From positions 1-6,046 of the forward strand of contig MHCP01000024.1 in NCBI GenBank assembly GCA_001816655.1: a stretch of DNA of 6,046 nt, written 5' to 3'. Position numbers and translations under genes: made by a program. Under the pieces are notes generated by a model. The model made no database searches. It was given only the letters and a program-made list of their open reading frames with translations, and was not told where the DNA came from. Below, piece after piece: positions 4,395 through 6,046 of the stretch (its first letter is position 1; every line of letters starts with the position of its first letter). Source of the DNA: Candidatus Woykebacteria bacterium RBG_13_40_15 (GTDB lineage: Bacteria > Patescibacteria > Microgenomatia > Woykebacterales > RBG-16-39-9b).

Positions 4395-5219
4395 TTAATT
4401 TCCTTTCTCGGCCAGGGTGAGGGCACCGATTATTCCGGAGTCTTGACCTAAAGCAGCTGGCACGATGGGTACCTGAGGCAACTTTATCAAGTAATTTTTC
4501 ATTGATTTTTTCAAAGGTTGGAAAAAATTGTCTGTATGTTTTGTCATTCCCCCGCCAATTATTACGATTTCTGGAGAATAATGAAGAATAGAATTTGTTA
4601 AACCGACTGCAAGCCAGTCCATAGCCTCAATCCATTGTTTGGTCCCCTCAACTTCCTCTGGAGTTTTGTTATATAAACGTTTTATAGCGCTTCCTGAAGC
4701 GAGCGATTCTAAATCTGCTGCAGGTGCGCCAGTGTGACCTACCCCATCTTTTTTGAGGATTTGATGACCCGCTTCTGGGTTGAATACGCCGTGAAACATA
4801 TTTCCATTTATTATTAAACCGCTGCCGACACCGGTGCTGACAGTAAAATAAAGCACAGGATTTCTCCCCTTACCAGCTCCGTAAGTAGCTTCACCTAGGG
4901 CTGCCACTGATGCGTCATGGCCAAGATAGACTTTTTTTTCGAGTATTTTTGAAAAAATATCAACTAGTTCAATATTATCCCAGCCTACTAAATTTGGAGA
5001 GTGAGTTATTTTGCCTTCTTTTATATTTAAAAAACCGGGGATTCCAATTCCGACTGCTTCAACCTGTATTGTTTTAGACAGATCTAATACCGCTTCTTTT
5101 ATTTCCTGGATATTTTCATGGAATTCGCGCGTTTTGAAATCACGTTTTTCTTTTATAGAGCCGTTTGATCCAATACCAACGCGGATGTGGGTGCCACCAA
5201 TATCAATTCCGATAAACAT
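4395..5219 (-). CDS. ROK-family sugar kinase lacking zinc cysteines
   Basis: The 274-residue protein is a complete ROK (repressor/ORF/kinase) family member without a DNA-binding domain, so it is probably a glucokinase-like enzyme that phosphorylates a hexose with ATP. Visible motifs are the N-terminal phosphate loop IGIDIGGTHIRVG (residues 3-15), the substrate region GIGIPGF (57-63), the catalytic Asp102 in GHDASVAALGE, the second phosphate loop STGVGSG (128-134), the ExGH motif with Glu149 and His152, and the adenosine-site strand IVIIGGG (218-224). The usual CxCGxxGCxE zinc site after ExGH is missing: the equivalent stretch (161-172) reads GHTGAPAADLES. The start is ATG at 5219, at the normal position for the family, but no Shine-Dalgarno is visible. 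The gene lies 36 bases behind the EF-domain-like gene on the same strand, so cotranscription is likely. Substrate unknown. Confidence 0.88.
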   Translation of the reverse strand: MFIGIDIGGTHIRVGIGSNGSIKEKRDFKTREFHENIQEIKEAVLDLSKTIQVEAVGIGIPGFLNIKEGKITHSPNLVGWDNIELVDIFSKILEKKVYLGHDASVAALGEATYGAGKGRNPVLYFTVSTGVGSGLIINGNMFHGVFNPEAGHQILKKDGVGHTGAPAADLESLASGSAIKRLYNKTPEEVEGTKQWIEAMDWLAVGLTNSILHYSPEIVIIGGGMTKHTDNFFQPLKKSMKNYLIKLPQVPIVPAALGQDSGIIGALTLAEKGN

Positions 5220-5255
5220 AAGTAATAAATTAAAACTAAAGATTTAAATCTTACA

Positions 5256-5510
5256 CTACTCCTCCACCTTAAAAATCTTATCGTTGTCGTGGACCGGCTG
5301 GCTCACTTTAATAGCAATGGCTTGACCTTTCTTAGCACTTTGGATGTTTTCGTGCTCAAGCTGCATACTTTCAACTTCCTGTTCAAAATCATCGTGGGTG
5401 CCTTGGATGTGGATTTTATCGCCAACCTTTAGGTTACCTGTAAGCTCGACTACACCAACACTTATGTGGTCATAAAAGTGAGTTATTCTTCCAATTTGTT
5501 TTTCTGCCAT
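5256..5510 (-). CDS. Elongation-factor domain-2-like small protein
   Basis: The 84-residue product looks like a stand-alone beta-barrel of the EF-Tu domain 2 type, as found in small 'translation elongation factor-like' proteins of archaea and candidate-phylum bacteria and at the C-terminus of some U32 peptidases. Evidence is the pattern GRITHFYDHISVGVVEL (residues 7-23), the turn LKVGDKIHIQG (27-37), and the KKGQAIAIKV segment (60-69), which copy the strand order and glycine turns of that barrel. No GTPase domain is present. Its molecular role is not known; RNA or protein binding is a family-level guess. The ATG at 5510 is chosen because it follows a strong GGAGG by five bases; a GTG six bases earlier overlaps that site. 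The leader contains a G+C-rich hairpin. It is probably the first gene of a pair with the ROK kinase. Confidence 0.78.
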   Translation of the reverse strand: MAEKQIGRITHFYDHISVGVVELTGNLKVGDKIHIQGTHDDFEQEVESMQLEHENIQSAKKGQAIAIKVSQPVHDNDKIFKVEE

Positions 5511-5512
5511 AT

Positions 5513-5521
5513 TCACCTCCC
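5513..5521 (-). promoter_or_regulatory. Shine-Dalgarno of the EF-domain-like gene
   Basis: The minus strand reads GGGAGGTGA (5521-5513); GGAGG is five bases from the ATG at 5510. CCUCC in the hairpin just upstream could pair with it, which would block ribosome access. Confidence 0.65.
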
Positions 5522-5525
5522 TTCG

Positions 5526-5552
5526 CCCTCCGTAGCCTTTTGCGTAGGAGGG
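5526..5552. repeat. Leader hairpin, palindromic element A
   Basis: CCCTCC (5526-5531) pairs with GGAGGG (5547-5552), and TAGC (5533-5536) pairs with GC and TA (5542-5543, 5545-5546), giving about ten pairs with single bulged G residues at 5532 and 5544 around a CTTTT loop. On the minus strand it lies five bases upstream of the Shine-Dalgarno of the EF-domain-like gene. Similar G+C-rich palindromes recur between genes in some candidate-phylum genomes, from memory. Blocks of it reappear in element B (5598-5631). Confidence 0.5.
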
Positions 5553-5563
5553 TTTCTACAACA

Positions 5564-5569
5564 ATTATA
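5564..5569 (-). promoter_or_regulatory. Possible -10 box for the EF-like/ROK pair
   Basis: The minus strand has an exact TATAAT (5569-5564) in the spacer after the LOG-type gene. No convincing -35 lies 16-18 bases upstream. Initiation near 5557 would put the element A hairpin at the very 5' end of the mRNA. Weak support. Confidence 0.28.
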
Positions 5570-5597
5570 ATCCTTTGTAACATCTTTAGACTTAGTT

Positions 5598-5631
5598 GGC
5601 TACGGGAGGCAAGCCTCCTTAGAAACTCCTA
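5598..5631. repeat. Palindromic element B behind the LOG-type gene
   Basis: GGAGGC-AA-GCCTCC (5605-5618) is a perfect palindrome a few bases beyond the LOG-type stop. GGCTACGGGAGG (5598-5609) is the reverse complement, with one extra G, of CCCTCCGTAGCC-type sequence in element A (5526-5537). TAGAAACTCCTA (5620-5631) is likewise a shortened reverse complement of the block at 5545-5558. It may act as a terminator-like 3' hairpin for the LOG-type mRNA, though no U-tract follows. Confidence 0.48.
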
Positions 5632-5641
5632 TCCGAGCCTA

Positions 5642-6046
5642 CTACTCAGGGTTTTGAACCGTAGTAGCGGGAGCGAGTTTTTCAGCATCCTCTTTATGTT
5701 TTTGCTTCAAATCATCAATGAGCTGACCGACCAATTTTTTCGGATCTGCTTCGTAAAGCACACGGCACTCGTGTTTATGAGCGATTCTGGTGATTTCCTC
5801 GATTTCATCTGCCATCCCGCCACTTTCCTCCAAAACTCCAATTGGTTTTTTATCTTCAAATGCAACAGTAAATTCGTTAAGTGTCCCGATTCGGCCACAG
5901 ATAATAATGACCGCGTCGGCGCTTCGGGTAAGAATCAGATTTCTCCCCGCGTAGCCAAAACCAGTATAAACAGTGAGATCTAGGTATTTTGTCGGTAATT
6001 TGTAGCGGTTAATATGGTCGACTCGACTAGCTGCGGGAGAAAAACC
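5642..6046 (-). CDS. SLOG/LOG-type nucleotide-binding protein, C-terminal part
   Basis: The reading frame is open from the right edge to a TAG at 5642, giving the last 134 residues of a protein whose start lies outside the window. It resembles the TIGR00725/LOG branch of Rossmann-fold proteins once annotated as lysine decarboxylase-like. In the visible part, VYTGFGYAGRNLILTRSADAVIII (about residues 27-50) is followed by CGRIGTLNEFTVAFEDKKPIGVL (51-73). This corresponds to the family's PGGxGTxxE phosphate-binding motif and following helix, with Gly-Thr-Leu and Glu kept. Related LOG enzymes release nucleobase from nucleoside monophosphates; other SLOG proteins only sense nucleotides. Here the motif begins CGRIG and not PGGxG, so activity should not be assumed. 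The last 30 residues form a charged, probably helical tail ending in a disordered Pro/Ala/Thr segment. Confidence 0.75.
   Translation of the reverse strand, partial: GFSPAASRVDHINRYKLPTKYLDLTVYTGFGYAGRNLILTRSADAVIIICGRIGTLNEFTVAFEDKKPIGVLEESGGMADEIEEITRIAHKHECRVLYEADPKKLVGQLIDDLKQKHKEDAEKLAPATTVQNPE

Noticed and set aside
5540..5983. A 147-codon plus-strand open frame opposite the LOG-type gene
   Set aside because: The minus-strand frame has the family motif and is open to the window edge. The plus-strand translation has no recognisable domain and runs across the palindromic spacer.

Overview
The window is bacterial. Every gene that can be supported with confidence lies on the minus strand, and two are cut by the window edges. 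Several traits together suggest a small-genome candidate-phylum bacterium (Patescibacteria/CPR type), but this is an inference and not proven: a free-standing 84-residue elongation-factor-domain-like protein, a DUF84 house-cleaning NTPase, several short orphan membrane proteins, and many starts with no Shine-Dalgarno (SD) sequence. A few genes instead have SDs that closely match the 16S 3' end. Base composition is uneven: about half G+C in the alpha/beta hydrolase gene but only about a quarter to a third in the two orphan genes next to it.

Layout, left to right. (1) 1-185: the N-terminus of a patatin-like phospholipase running off the left edge. (2) 186-482: a gene-poor stretch with two divergent promoter-like sites. 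The plus-strand one has both hexamers at consensus and leads straight into a possible 27-residue hydrophobic peptide. (3) 483-1277: an alpha/beta hydrolase with its own promoter, a full-length SD and an inverted repeat at its 3' end. (4) 1391-2488: two A+T-rich orphan genes, one a single-pass anchored protein and one a four-helix membrane protein. (5) 2550-3077: a DUF84 (YjjX-type) inosine/xanthosine triphosphatase. (6) 3201-3489: a 70-residue orphan followed by a closed, multi-stem structured element. (7) 3605-4267: an aquaporin-family channel starting at TTG. (8) 4395-5510: a ROK-family sugar kinase lacking the usual zinc cysteines, 36 bases behind the EF-domain-like gene and probably cotranscribed with it. 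(9) 5517-5641: a palindrome-rich spacer. (10) 5642-6046: the C-terminal part of a SLOG/LOG-type Rossmann nucleotide-binding protein running off the right edge.

Functionally this is a mix: two lipid/ester hydrolases at the left, nucleotide clean-up, neutral-solute transport and sugar phosphorylation in the middle, and a translation-factor-like protein plus a nucleotide-binding protein at the right. No mobile element, CRISPR array, tRNA or rRNA was seen, and I did not recognise a known multi-gene defence or secretion system. The most promising unexplained items are the structured element at 3201-3273, the promoter with its tiny hydrophobic ORF at 243-375, and the palindromic leader at 5526-5618.
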